Shown here piece after piece: positions 1-8,277 of a stretch of 64,000 bases of DNA. Below the pieces are notes generated by a model, which was not told where the DNA came from, did not search any database, and saw only the letters and a program-made list of their open reading frames with translations. Every line of letters begins with the position of its first letter. The stretch's first letter is position 1. Origin of the DNA: DSQK01 sp964550175 (GTDB lineage: Archaea > Nanobdellota > Nanobdellia > Woesearchaeales > ARS49). Made by a program: the position numbers and the translations under genes. The DNA is taken from contig CAZJXP010000001.1 of assembly GCA_964550175.1 (NCBI GenBank), positions 1-64,000 of the forward strand, in the 5' to 3' direction.

Positions 1-3000
1 TTCGGTTGAAATTCGAGCCTTCCGTGAGGACAATACCCATCGCGCGCGTCGTGTTATCAATGATGCTGCTCTGGTTTGAGATGCCTTGCGTTGTGATGCT
101 GTTCAGAGAAAGAGTGTTGTTCGTGCTGTCTCTCAGCAGGATGCCTATCGGCGCGAAGGTTCCTTCGTTCGTTATCGTGTTGTTGCGGATGAGGCTGCTG
201 TTCGTGTTCGTGTAGTTGATGGCGATGCCGAACGTGCCTGACGGCGCGCCGTCTTCAATGATGCAATTCGTGATGTTGACGTTCCTTCGACCATCCGCGA
301 TGACGGCGCTGACGTTGCCCGCGCCTGACGTGTCGTACGTGAGCGTGTGTCCGTTGCAGTCGAGGAAAATGTTGTCCGCCCCGAACGTGATGCAGTTGCC
401 CGTTCCGGTCTGGTCCTTGGTGAGCGTTGTGCTCGCGACGATGGTGCCGGCGCACGGGTCCGGAACGACGGGTGGCGGCGGCAAAAACGTGTACCGGTAG
501 AAATCAAATGTCGTGGTGGAGGTGTAGTTGAAAATCGCTCCCGTGCCGTAGCGGACGCCGTCAGGATCAAGCGGGGCACAGCCGGTCGGTTGGCTCCACG
601 CGCTTGCGCCATTCCACAGCGCACATTCAGTGTCAAACGCATTATCCGATGCGACTGCAAGTATCGTGTCATCCTTCGGATTGGCAATGAGCAGCGCGTG
701 TTCAGGGTCATTACCCCAGGTAGCAATTGAGGGAGCGCCTGTGGCGGTCGCGATGCTCCACGTGTTTGTGCTGACATTGTAGTGTTGGCTGGTTAAGTCA
801 TTGCCGTTTGCGGTAGCTGAAGGCGACGCAAATATCACGGTGTTGCCGCTGCGCTCCCAAGCGCAATCAAACCCTCGTACGGCGTTATTGCTTCTCAGCC
901 CTCCGCAACTTGTGGTGAGGTCGGCACCCATTCCTCCGGCGTTTGCCTGGCCTTCAGTTCCGTTCCACATAGTAATATCGTAGTCTTCTGTCGCGGCGAC
1001 GTTACAGTACGCGACGCCGGTCATGTTGTGCGTTGGGCTTGCGTTCATCAAAGCAGTATGTCCGCATACTGCGACAGCCGAGGGTTGCGACGCCGCGGCC
1101 GCGGCGAACGTTGCATCCATGTCTGTCCAGTTGTGCCCGAAATACCGGTAGCCCCAGAGGTTGTTCGCGGATTGGTTGCCATACTGGCAGAGTAACGTTC
1201 CCATCACCCCTTCCCAGCCACAGTCAATCACGCGACCGCTGGACATGGTAGCGGTAACACCAGTACTCCCTCGTGAGGTGAAGTTTTGCCAGCGATTAAG
1301 CCCGGTGCCGTTCCATATTCCCGCTCCAAGCCACGCGGAAGCATTATCTTGCTGGAGCATGAGCGCGATGCTCTCGTTATTCCATTTCGGAACGAGTTTT
1401 AGGAAACGGAACGGCAGAGATTCACCATAGATGTTCGCCGGCAGCGTGAGTACGGTTTCGTCGGAAAGCACACCGTTGCTCGTGTAATTTCGGTAGGCAA
1501 TGCTGTTGTCGTTGCCCGTTTTTTCGTATACGATAAGACATTCTTGTTGATCGCTGGTGTTCGCGTCTTCGCATTCAACATCAAAGTTTTGCGTGTAGTT
1601 TGCCCCCGAATCAGACGTAAGTTCGGTGAACGTCCAGGTTTTTGATTCGTTCGCCCAGACGCCGAATTTCAGACTTCTGTTTGACAGTTGGGTAATAACA
1701 TAACATTCGGAACGCAACTTACTACAGCGCAATTTCTGCGCACGGACCATGCCGCCAAGCTCCTGCACGCCGAAGGTTTGCGTGCTTATCGCAGGACGAT
1801 TCACCGTTGACGTGAGGTTCATCATTCGCGGAGTCGTGTTCAGTGATGAGTTTGCATAAACAAAAAATCCGTTGTCGCCCGCCGCGTCGTGGATGTAGTC
1901 AAACTCGAAAAAGCCGTCAGCGACATCGTTCTGCACTTTGATGTCAAACGTGTCAATGTAAGGGTTGAGATCATGCAATGAGATGTCGACATATGTCCCA
2001 GTACCAGCATCAAACATATCGGAGCGGCCGACTTCTTCCGTGGTGTTTGGCTTGTAGAGTACCAAATACGAACCGTTCGTTTCTCCTGGTCTTGCCTTGA
2101 GGTTAATGACATTCTCGTTTCCGAGATAGTCCTCGAACGTCGCGCGGATGATGTGCCCTTCAGGAATGGTTTCCGTCCAGACATCATCCATCGCCTGCAC
2201 GTTTTCGTAGACATCGCTGACAAATCCGTAGCTTGCGTCAAGATGGACCGCGCCGGACACGTTTATTTCCGCGAATGCCGGGTCGGTCGGGCTGACGTCA
2301 ATCGCATAATCGCTTCCTTCCGTTAATTTCTTGATTGCCACCCACGAACCCAGGCAGGTTCTCGAGTTGAAATCCCAGTCCTTGCACTTCAGCAACCGGT
2401 TTCCTTTCGCGGTCGCGACGAGAATTCCGCTGCTGAACGAGACGTGCGGGTTGAACGCGAACACGGCTTCCGTTGTTCTACCAACTTCTTCGAGCTCGGG
2501 AACGAACGAGTTGGGAACATCATCTATTTCTATGGCCTGGCCCGCGATGCCGAGGTTGACATCATTTAGTTGGATGCGGTCGATGTGCGACGTGTCGTCA
2601 AATTCGATGGTCACGCTGCTCGGGCCAAGCGTTCCGGCACGGATGCCGAAGCTTTCCGGGTCCTCGGATTCAAACATTAAGCTGGCAGCAGCAGAGGTTC
2701 CGTCGTGTTTTTTGACCGTAATAATTCCTGCTTCCGTCGGCGCGATTGCCGCGCCTGTGGGAATAGGAGTTTCACCCGCGGTCGGAATCATCGTCGGCGC
2801 GACGATGATCGGCGTTTGCTCAACGGGCCTGTTCACCACCAGAATTTCCTGTGATGTTGTTGCGGTACCGTCCGACGCGATAACCATCATCGTGTCCTGC
2901 GTGAATCCAGGCTCGGGAGCTATCTGCAATTCACTTCCATCAACCGCCAACAAAATGCCTATCGGGGCGGTTGAAATGTACGTCAGTTCGTCGCCATCAG

Positions 3001-3973
3001 CATCCGTGAACCAGGTGTCTAAATCGACCGTCGCGCTTTTCGTCACTTCAAGAATGTTCGTCTTCGCCGTGAACGTTGGTGCATTGTTCGGCGAAACATA
3101 CGTCACGTGCGTCAAGGTGAGCTCACCGCCATCTGAATTCTCGAACACCAACGGAATCTCGTTTGCACGTCCATCAAATACGCACGTTTCGACGCACGCG
3201 CTCGAGAAGTCTATCGGTCCCGTGTTCGTGGTGCCGAACGCCCTTAATTTTGACGTATCCACGGCTAAAAATCGACCCTCAGGCGAATCCACATAAACCC
3301 TGACACTCCCTAATCCATTCCAGTTTCCGTCAAAAACCAAGGATCCCGGGATTCCCTGGAGCGCGAGCGTGCTGCTAGTGCTGAGGGAGATATCCTCAGA
3401 AAAAGTTCGCTCAAGTCCAAGGAATCCGGTGATGCCTGGTCCTAACAGAAACGTAAGGGAGAGGAAACTGATGAGCATAATCGCGAATATCGCGATGAGG
3501 GCGTGGTTGTTTGAGTCCGATGTGTGGCGTTGGGAGGGGATTGGTTTGCTTGCTGTTTCGTTCGTAAACTTTTTACCGCCCCGATTTGAACCGTCGTTAC
3601 TTTGAGCACTTTCACTGATAGTAAACGAACGACTCGACAAAATCTGCGCAGGGGCAACGTGGGGGAGGGCTTGCTTTGCTGTTGTGGGAGTTACTATAGA
3701 AACAGGCGCACTCACGCGCGAAAACAAAGACTGATGCAGCCCGCTTCGGGCATACACTTCATTCAGAACAACGAACGCCTCTTTTTTTGCCGCGGGCGAA
3801 CAGTCAATTTTGACTAGTTGGTTATACAACGAAAGCAATTCAGGATAGGCAATCTTCGCAGTCTCAGCAGTAGCCGTAAGCAGCACTAATTCATCAAAAC
3901 GTTTCGCGAGCGCTCGGTCTACCGAAACGTATGACTGTAGCTTGCTCCGCAGAGCAGTCTTTCCTCTTTTCAC
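1..3973 (-). CDS. Giant membrane-anchored surface protein with Ig-like and beta-helix regions (partial, C-terminus off window)
   Basis: The frame is open from a GTG at 3973 to the window edge, giving more than 1320 residues; a GGGGAG ribosome site lies 5 bases before the GTG. Residues 1-156 are cytoplasmic-looking and rich in Lys and Ser. A single hydrophobic segment follows at about 157-180. The rest reads as extracellular, rich in Asn, Thr and Ser. A cadherin-like or Ig-like repeat starts near residue 296 (NNAPTF, then TDADGDELTY). The last visible ~160 residues (plus-strand 480-1) resemble NosD-type parallel beta-helix repeats (SLIRNNTITNEG, NNTLSLNSITTQG). The first ATG is at 3478 inside the membrane segment, so an ATG-only search loses the 165-residue head. 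A dispersed repeat lies in frame at residues ~105-136. The domain names come from sequence pattern; the role as adhesin or envelope protein is inferred. Confidence 0.8.
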   Translation of the reverse strand, partial: MKRGKTALRSKLQSYVSVDRALAKRFDELVLLTATAETAKIAYPELLSLYNQLVKIDCSPAAKKEAFVVLNEVYARSGLHQSLFSRVSAPVSIVTPTTAKQALPHVAPAQILSSRSFTISESAQSNDGSNRGGKKFTNETASKPIPSQRHTSDSNNHALIAIFAIMLISFLSLTFLLGPGITGFLGLERTFSEDISLSTSSTLALQGIPGSLVFDGNWNGLGSVRVYVDSPEGRFLAVDTSKLRAFGTTNTGPIDFSSACVETCVFDGRANEIPLVFENSDGGELTLTHVTYVSPNNAPTFTAKTNILEVTKSATVDLDTWFTDADGDELTYISTAPIGILLAVDGSELQIAPEPGFTQDTMMVIASDGTATTSQEILVVNRPVEQTPIIVAPTMIPTAGETPIPTGAAIAPTEAGIITVKKHDGTSAAASLMFESEDPESFGIRAGTLGPSSVTIEFDDTSHIDRIQLNDVNLGIAGQAIEIDDVPNSFVPELEEVGRTTEAVFAFNPHVSFSSGILVATAKGNRLLKCKDWDFNSRTCLGSWVAIKKLTEGSDYAIDVSPTDPAFAEINVSGAVHLDASYGFVSDVYENVQAMDDVWTETIPEGHIIRATFEDYLGNENVINLKARPGETNGSYLVLYKPNTTEEVGRSDMFDAGTGTYVDISLHDLNPYIDTFDIKVQNDVADGFFEFDYIHDAAGDNGFFVYANSSLNTTPRMMNLTSTVNRPAISTQTFGVQELGGMVRAQKLRCSKLRSECYVITQLSNRSLKFGVWANESKTWTFTELTSDSGANYTQNFDVECEDANTSDQQECLIVYEKTGNDNSIAYRNYTSNGVLSDETVLTLPANIYGESLPFRFLKLVPKWNNESIALMLQQDNASAWLGAGIWNGTGLNRWQNFTSRGSTGVTATMSSGRVIDCGWEGVMGTLLCQYGNQSANNLWGYRYFGHNWTDMDATFAAAAASQPSAVAVCGHTALMNASPTHNMTGVAYCNVAATEDYDITMWNGTEGQANAGGMGADLTTSCGGLRSNNAVRGFDCAWERSGNTVIFASPSATANGNDLTSQHYNVSTNTWSIATATGAPSIATWGNDPEHALLIANPKDDTILAVASDNAFDTECALWNGASAWSQPTGCAPLDPDGVRYGTGAIFNYTSTTTFDFYRYTFLPPPPVVPDPCAGTIVASTTLTKDQTGTGNCITFGADNIFLDCNGHTLTYDTSGAGNVSAVIADGRRNVNITNCIIEDGAPSGTFGIAINYTNTNSSLIRNNTITNEGTFAPIGILLRDSTNNTLSLNSITTQGISNQSSIIDNTTRAMGIVLTEGSNFNR
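3566..3660 (-). repeat. Dispersed repeat copy inside a coding region
   Basis: It carries the ACTTTTTACCGCCCCGATT end at 3568-3586 and the CAAAATCTGCGCAGGGG end near 3637-3653, as in the intergenic copies at 9645 and 37451. It lies in frame within the giant surface gene and encodes SNRGGKKFT at one end. Confidence 0.75.
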
Positions 3974-4101
3974 CCAATCTCCCCTTTTTTAAACAAAGAC
4001 AGGACGAACCTATCTTCATCTTACCCGTATCACGGGTCCCACACCCTTCACTCTTGTGAAGAATGTTCAACAGTAGCAGCGTCATTCCGAGAACCAATTC
4101 C

Positions 4102-4112
4102 ACTTATAAACA
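4102..4112 (-). promoter_or_regulatory. Probable TATA box of the giant surface gene
   Basis: On the minus strand this reads GTTTATAAGTG, about 130 bases before the GTG start, so the transcript would have a leader of roughly 100 bases. The rest of 3974-4166 shows no gene I can support. Confidence 0.4.
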
Positions 4113-4166
4113 TTCCGTTTTGGGCTATTTTTGATAATTCTGATTCCACTAGCAAAAATAGAAATC

Positions 4167-4176
4167 TTTTTATATG
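4167..4176 (+). promoter_or_regulatory. TATA box for the 4230 gene
   Basis: TTTTTATATG lies in an AT-rich block about 55-60 bases before the ATG at 4230, as expected for an archaeal promoter with a short leader. Confidence 0.5.
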
Positions 4177-4229
4177 ACTAGATGAGTCAGATGCACAGGA
4201 TTTTAGTGATTCAGCAAAAGAGGAGACCA

Positions 4230-4454
4230 ATGGCGAAACAACAGGATGATATTTCTAAGAAGACCTTAGTGGTATTAGTTTCGCTCGTCATTCTTGTCAC
4301 AATTTTCAGCACGTGGGCGGTATTGACCGCAAGCACGCCGCAAATAATCAAATCACCGAACGACGCGAAAGGATTCGTCCTTTTGCAGATCGTGGGCAAC
4401 ACGCCGCAAGCGCCGAGCTCAACCGCTAATATCGTGCTCGAACTCGCTCAATAG
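4230..4454 (+). CDS. Small N-terminally anchored secreted protein
   Basis: A 74-residue protein. I start it at the ATG preceded by AGAGGAGACCA rather than at an in-frame ATG 48 bases upstream that has no ribosome site. The N-terminus is KQQDDISKKTLVVLVSLV, with one hydrophobic segment at about 8-28. A short Pro/Ser/Thr-rich outside part follows and ends ANIVLELAQ. The N-terminal layout (short charged stretch, Asp, Ser, Lys, Thr/Ser, Leu, then a membrane helix) matches the start of the 243-residue proteins downstream, so it may be a short member or initiator of the same surface family. No known family recognised. Confidence 0.7.
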   Translation: MAKQQDDISKKTLVVLVSLVILVTIFSTWAVLTASTPQIIKSPNDAKGFVLLQIVGNTPQAPSSTANIVLELAQ

Positions 4455-4501
4455 TATATATAGTATCAATTACGTTTAAATTCAGCAAAGGAGGAGACTA
4501 T

Positions 4502-5233
4502 ATGAAAAAGGATGATGTGTCCAACAAGAGCCTCGCGACACTGTTGATCGTTGCAATTGTTGTTAGCGTAGGAGGAACTTGGCTTGTGCTCAATCAGTCC
4601 GGCGGTCTTCTCCAAGTCACCGGCGCCCCGACAACGGACACAGGCACGGCCACGGTCACCATCGAAGCATCAGGCTCAGTCAGATTCGCGGTCAACTCAA
4701 TAAACTTCGGGACTGGCAAGGTAAACACCTCGGCCGGTAACACTGAATGCATCCTTGACTCGAACGGAACAAATGACTCGGCAAAATGCATCAACTTCAC
4801 GCAGCAATTCGGGAACCTCTCGCTTGAAAACGACGGCTCAACGAACGTCACCGTGCAACTCGCAAGCAACGTCGACGCAGTATCATTCTTGGGCGGCACT
4901 TCATCGCTCGCCAAATTCCGGTATGTGGTTCAGAACAACGAAACCGACTCGTGCCGCAACGGAACGGGCGGTGGCGGCGCGGTCACTCCGACAGCGACAA
5001 TGAACTGCACCATGGGCGTCGCGGGCAGCACGGCAGGAAACTGTACGGTGTTCCCGACAAGCTGGATGGACGTCAACACGACGGCCCCCGGAACGACCAT
5101 CTGCCAGCGACTGCTGTACAACCAGACGGACGACAGCATCGGCATTGACATCAACATCAGCATTCCCTTCGATGCGCCGGCAGGAGTCAAGACGGCAACC
5201 TTCACGGCAACCGCGACAACGATCACGACATAG
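4502..5233 (+). CDS. Secreted beta-sandwich surface protein, copy 1 of 3
   Basis: 243 residues with a strong AAAGGAGGAGACTAT ribosome site. One N-terminal membrane helix (residues ~9-30) is followed by LLQVTGAP and a Thr/Val/Ser/Asn-rich beta domain with many N-x-T/S sites and paired cysteines (ECILDSN, KCINFT, SCRNGT, MNCTMG, NCTVFP, TICQRL). The C-terminal strand reads PAGVKTATFTATAT. A separate TATA (AGTATATATAG, 4453-4463) precedes it. Copies at 6779 and 7499 share most of this sequence, with whole blocks of near-identical DNA. The fold (Ig-like, comparable with fibre or WxL-type surface subunits) and a role as a repeated envelope or filament subunit are inference from strand pattern and context. 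Confidence 0.8.
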   Translation: MKKDDVSNKSLATLLIVAIVVSVGGTWLVLNQSGGLLQVTGAPTTDTGTATVTIEASGSVRFAVNSINFGTGKVNTSAGNTECILDSNGTNDSAKCINFTQQFGNLSLENDGSTNVTVQLASNVDAVSFLGGTSSLAKFRYVVQNNETDSCRNGTGGGGAVTPTATMNCTMGVAGSTAGNCTVFPTSWMDVNTTAPGTTICQRLLYNQTDDSIGIDINISIPFDAPAGVKTATFTATATTITT

Positions 5234-5242
5234 TGTGGAAAC

Positions 5243-6352
5243 ATGAAATTTCCACGCCTGTTTTTTTCTTTCTTTTTTATTTTGGTTCTCGCATCCGTTG
5301 CGCAAGCGATAGGCATGTCTCCGGCCATAGTCACGCTCGATTTTGAGCCGGACAAGGAATATCGGCTTTCGTTCAACACGTTCGGCGCATCAGTCATAAC
5401 CACCTATCTGAAAGGAGACCTTGCGCCGTATGCCGAGCTGATTGACCCCGCTCAAGGAGGAACGCCGCGCGGATTCGAGGTCATCTTACGAATCCCGGCG
5501 GACATCACCCCTCCCGGCCCGAGACAGCTCCTTGTCGGCGCGATTGAGGCCGCGCCCGAAGGGTCGACTGTCGGGGCGCGCGCCGCGTACCAATCCCCAG
5601 TCAACTTGTTCGTCCCATATCCGGGCATTTATCTCGAGACGCGCTTTTACGCTCCAACTGTTAATGTGGATGAACCGGTTAATTTCACCGTTATCATCCT
5701 GAACCGAGGACGAGACACTGTTAAACGGCTCATGACGAACATTCTAGTCATCGATGACGTCACAAACGAAACGGTCGCCATTCTTGACTCAATGCCGACC
5801 ACCCTCAATGGCTCGGAGGAAAAAGCAATCCGGCTTGGCTGGGAGACTGTCGGCCACAAGCCAGGACCTTACCGCGCGGAAGCGGTCATCAGCTATGACG
5901 GACAGACGCTCAAGCAGTCGGAAACGTTCCGTGTTGGAACGCAGTACCTCAGAATCAGCAATTTCACCCGCGAAGTCACCGCGGGAACCATCAACCCGTT
6001 CGACATCTTGGTGCAAAGCGAGTGGAACAGCCCGTTCGCAGAGGTTTACGGCGAAGTGACGCTGAACGGAAGCACGTTCAAGACGCCCTCCATCGATGTC
6101 CAGCCTTGGACGCAGAGCACGATGAGCGGCTATTGGGACGCGACGCACGTGCTTCCTGGCGTGTATGATGCCGAGGTTGTTGTGCATTACGGCAGCACGT
6201 TCAGCAGGCTCACCGGACCGGTAACGGTCGTTGACCGCACCGTTATTGAGACTCCGTCCTCGATCGGGTTCGCTGGCCGTGTCGTGTTCGCGTTCGTGCT
6301 GTTCGCGGCCGCAATACTGTTCCTGTTCTTACGAAGGAGGGCGAAGAAATGA
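5243..6352 (+). CDS. Membrane-anchored secreted protein with beta-sandwich domains, accessory to surface cluster
   Basis: 369 residues, 9 bases after the preceding gene. A signal peptide (residues ~1-23, ending SVAQA) is followed by IGMSPAIVTLDF, a start seen in archaeal secreted beta-sandwich proteins. Two or three Ig-like domains follow, the middle one opening NVDEPVNFTVIILNRG in the manner of CARDB/adhesion modules. A C-terminal membrane helix (~342-362) ends in RRRAKK, so the bulk faces outside. It overlaps the next gene by ATGA. Its place between near-identical secreted subunits suggests an anchor, chaperone-like or assembly partner; this is inferred from arrangement alone. Confidence 0.75.
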   Translation: MKFPRLFFSFFFILVLASVAQAIGMSPAIVTLDFEPDKEYRLSFNTFGASVITTYLKGDLAPYAELIDPAQGGTPRGFEVILRIPADITPPGPRQLLVGAIEAAPEGSTVGARAAYQSPVNLFVPYPGIYLETRFYAPTVNVDEPVNFTVIILNRGRDTVKRLMTNILVIDDVTNETVAILDSMPTTLNGSEEKAIRLGWETVGHKPGPYRAEAVISYDGQTLKQSETFRVGTQYLRISNFTREVTAGTINPFDILVQSEWNSPFAEVYGEVTLNGSTFKTPSIDVQPWTQSTMSGYWDATHVLPGVYDAEVVVHYGSTFSRLTGPVTVVDRTVIETPSSIGFAGRVVFAFVLFAAAILFLFLRRRAKK

Positions 6353-6777
6353 AGTTATCTCTCGTGGCGGGCATTCTCGCGATAATCGCGGGCGCATCGA
6401 TAATCACGGCAGTCGTGTTCGTGAACCTCGCCAGCCCGGCAGATCCCGCGTTCCTCGACAGAATCGAGCTTCCGATGGATATCAAGGTCGAGGACCATTT
6501 CGCGTTCAACACGGATGTCGATGCCATTCATTTCGGCAAGGTCCCTCCGGGAAACGAAGGGCTTCGAGGATTTTTTGTCAACAATACGTACCCCTTTCAA
6601 GTGGTTGCTAACCTTGAAATAAGCGGAGATATCACTTCGTGGGTAAGCGCCAGCGAGAACGTCATCGTTCTCGAACCAAATTCGCATCATAAGATCAATC
6701 TCACCGCCAGCGTTCCGTTAGGCACAGCATATGGCCTTTATGAAGGGACGCTTGCAGTCACATTCAGGAGGAACTAG
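6349..6777 (+). CDS. Small N-terminally anchored secreted beta domain protein
   Basis: 142 residues, starting in a 4-base ATGA overlap with the preceding stop, so translation is probably coupled. One membrane helix at residues ~3-27 is followed by a beta-rich outside domain with DVDAIHFGKVPPG, a pattern of conserved Phe-Gly-Lys and Pro-Gly turn, and ending LYEGTLAVTFRRN. The FG-K turn echoes INFGTGKVNT in the three larger paralogs, so it may share their fold. No known family recognised. Confidence 0.72.
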   Translation: MKLSLVAGILAIIAGASIITAVVFVNLASPADPAFLDRIELPMDIKVEDHFAFNTDVDAIHFGKVPPGNEGLRGFFVNNTYPFQVVANLEISGDITSWVSASENVIVLEPNSHHKINLTASVPLGTAYGLYEGTLAVTFRRN

Positions 6778-6778
6778 G

Positions 6779-7489
6779 ATGAAAAACACGCTATTGCTCG
6801 GATTTATCGTCGTATTGTTGGGCGTCACATTCGCCAGTCAATACGTTCTCATCAAATACGCGCCGGACGGCCTGCTGCAGGTCACGGGCGCGCCATCAAC
6901 CGACACCGGCACAGTCACCTTGACGGTAGAGAGCACCGGCTCTGTCCGGTTTTCCGTAGCTACGATCAACTTCGGCACAGGAAAGGTCAACACGTCCGCG
7001 GGCAACACGGAATGCATCCTGGACTCAAACGGAACTAACGATTCGGCAAAGTGCATCAACTTCACCCAGCAATTCGGGAACCTCTCGCTTGAAAACGACG
7101 GCTCAACGAACGTTACCGTGCAGCTCGCAAGCAACGTCCCGGCATCAACTTTCTTCGGCGGAAACCCGTCATTCGCCCGGTTCCGATGGAGCGTCCTCAT
7201 GAATGAGTCGAACTCGTGCAAGAACGGCACGGGCGGAATAGGAACGGTCGGCTGGAGCGATGCCGCAGGACCATGCACCGTGGCCATGGGCGCGGTTGGA
7301 AACTGTACCGTCGGACCGATGAACTGGACTGAAGTCAACACGACGTCTCCTGGAACCAGCATCTGTGTGAATTTTATGCCAGGCGACGCGAACGACAGCA
7401 TCGCCATTGACATCAACATGAGCATCCCTTTCGACTCGCCAGCAGGAGTCAAGACTGCCACGTTGACCGCGACGGCCACAAGCAATTGA
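6779..7489 (+). CDS. Secreted beta-sandwich surface protein, copy 2 of 3
   Basis: 236 residues. I use the ATG after AGGAGGAACTAGG, not an earlier in-frame ATG 48 bases upstream that lies inside the previous gene. The N-terminal helix (KNTLLLGFIVVLLGVTFAS) differs from copies 1 and 3, while LLQVTGAP and the following ~110 residues nearly match them, including the block from GTGKVNTSAGNT through NGSTNVTVQL-type sequence. The region after the second cysteine pair diverges, and the last ~25 residues converge again. This patchwork fits gene conversion or domain exchange between tandem paralogs. Confidence 0.8.
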   Translation: MKNTLLLGFIVVLLGVTFASQYVLIKYAPDGLLQVTGAPSTDTGTVTLTVESTGSVRFSVATINFGTGKVNTSAGNTECILDSNGTNDSAKCINFTQQFGNLSLENDGSTNVTVQLASNVPASTFFGGNPSFARFRWSVLMNESNSCKNGTGGIGTVGWSDAAGPCTVAMGAVGNCTVGPMNWTEVNTTSPGTSICVNFMPGDANDSIAIDINMSIPFDSPAGVKTATLTATATSN

Positions 7490-7498
7490 TGTGTTCAT

Positions 7499-8230
7499 TT
7501 GAAACAAAATCAAGTCTCGAACAAGAGCCTTGCAACGTTACTTGTTGTTGCATTAGTGGTCAGCATCGGTGGAAGCTGGATTGTGCTTGACGGAATTCCA
7601 GGACTGCTTCAAATCACGGGCGCCCCTACGGCTGACACTGGAACGGCGACCGTGACAATTGAAGCTTCGGGCTCGGTACGTTTCGCGGTCAACGCGATCA
7701 ACTTCGGGACAGGCAAGGTCAACACATCAGCGGGAAACACCCAGTGCATTTTGGACTCGAACGGAACGAACGAGTCTAACCGGTGCATCAACTTCACAGC
7801 CCAGTTCGGGAACCTTTCGCTCGAAAATGACGGCTCCACGAACGTCACAGTCCAATTAGCAAGCAACGTAGATGCAGTATCATTCTTAGGTGGATCGTCA
7901 TCCTTGGCGCAATTCCGATATGTCGTGCAGAACAACGAAACCGACTCGTGCCGTAACGGAACGGGCGGCGGCGGCGCGGTCACTCCGACAGCGACAATGA
8001 ACTGCACCATGGGCAAGGCAGGCATAACCACGGGCAACTGCACGGTGTTCCCGACAAGCTGGATGGACGTCAACACGACGGCCCCAGGAACGACCATCTG
8101 CCAGCGACTGCTGTACAACCAAACGGACGACAGCATCGGCATCGACATCAACATCAGCATCCCCTTCGACGCGCCGGCAGGAGTCAAGACGGCAACCTTC
8201 ACGGCAACCGCGACAACGATCACGACCTGA
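7499..8230 (+). CDS. Secreted beta-sandwich surface protein, copy 3 of 3
   Basis: 243 residues from a TTG codon 9 bases after the previous stop; no in-frame ATG or GTG lies between, and the first residues (MKQNQVSNKSLATLL) align with copy 1 from its start. There is no clear ribosome site, so translation probably depends on coupling from the upstream gene. It is close to identical to copy 1 across the whole outside domain, differing mostly at scattered positions and in TGKAGITTGNC against VAGSTAGNC. One N-terminal membrane helix, many N-glycosylation-type sites and paired cysteines. Function inferred only as a surface subunit. Confidence 0.78.
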   Translation: MKQNQVSNKSLATLLVVALVVSIGGSWIVLDGIPGLLQITGAPTADTGTATVTIEASGSVRFAVNAINFGTGKVNTSAGNTQCILDSNGTNESNRCINFTAQFGNLSLENDGSTNVTVQLASNVDAVSFLGGSSSLAQFRYVVQNNETDSCRNGTGGGGAVTPTATMNCTMGKAGITTGNCTVFPTSWMDVNTTAPGTTICQRLLYNQTDDSIGIDINISIPFDAPAGVKTATFTATATTITT

Positions 8231-8249
8231 TGCGCGGGCCAATCAAGTT

Positions 8250-8259
8250 TATATATCCC
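8250..8259 (+). promoter_or_regulatory. TATA box giving a leaderless start at 8278
   Basis: TTTATATATC ends 18 bases before the ATG at 8278, so transcription should begin at or next to the start codon. An AAAAGGAGG purine run lies just inside the coding region. Confidence 0.6.
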
Positions 8260-8277
8260 GTTTGAGCAACACGATCT

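Noticed and set aside
172..777. 201-residue Arg/Thr-rich open frame on the minus strand
   Set aside because: Low-complexity composition; it is an alternate frame of the giant surface gene, which reads on the same strand in a frame with proper domains.
2331..3296. 321-residue plus-strand open frame
   Set aside because: Antisense to the Ig-like part of the giant surface gene; Val/Ser-rich with no ribosome site or domain.
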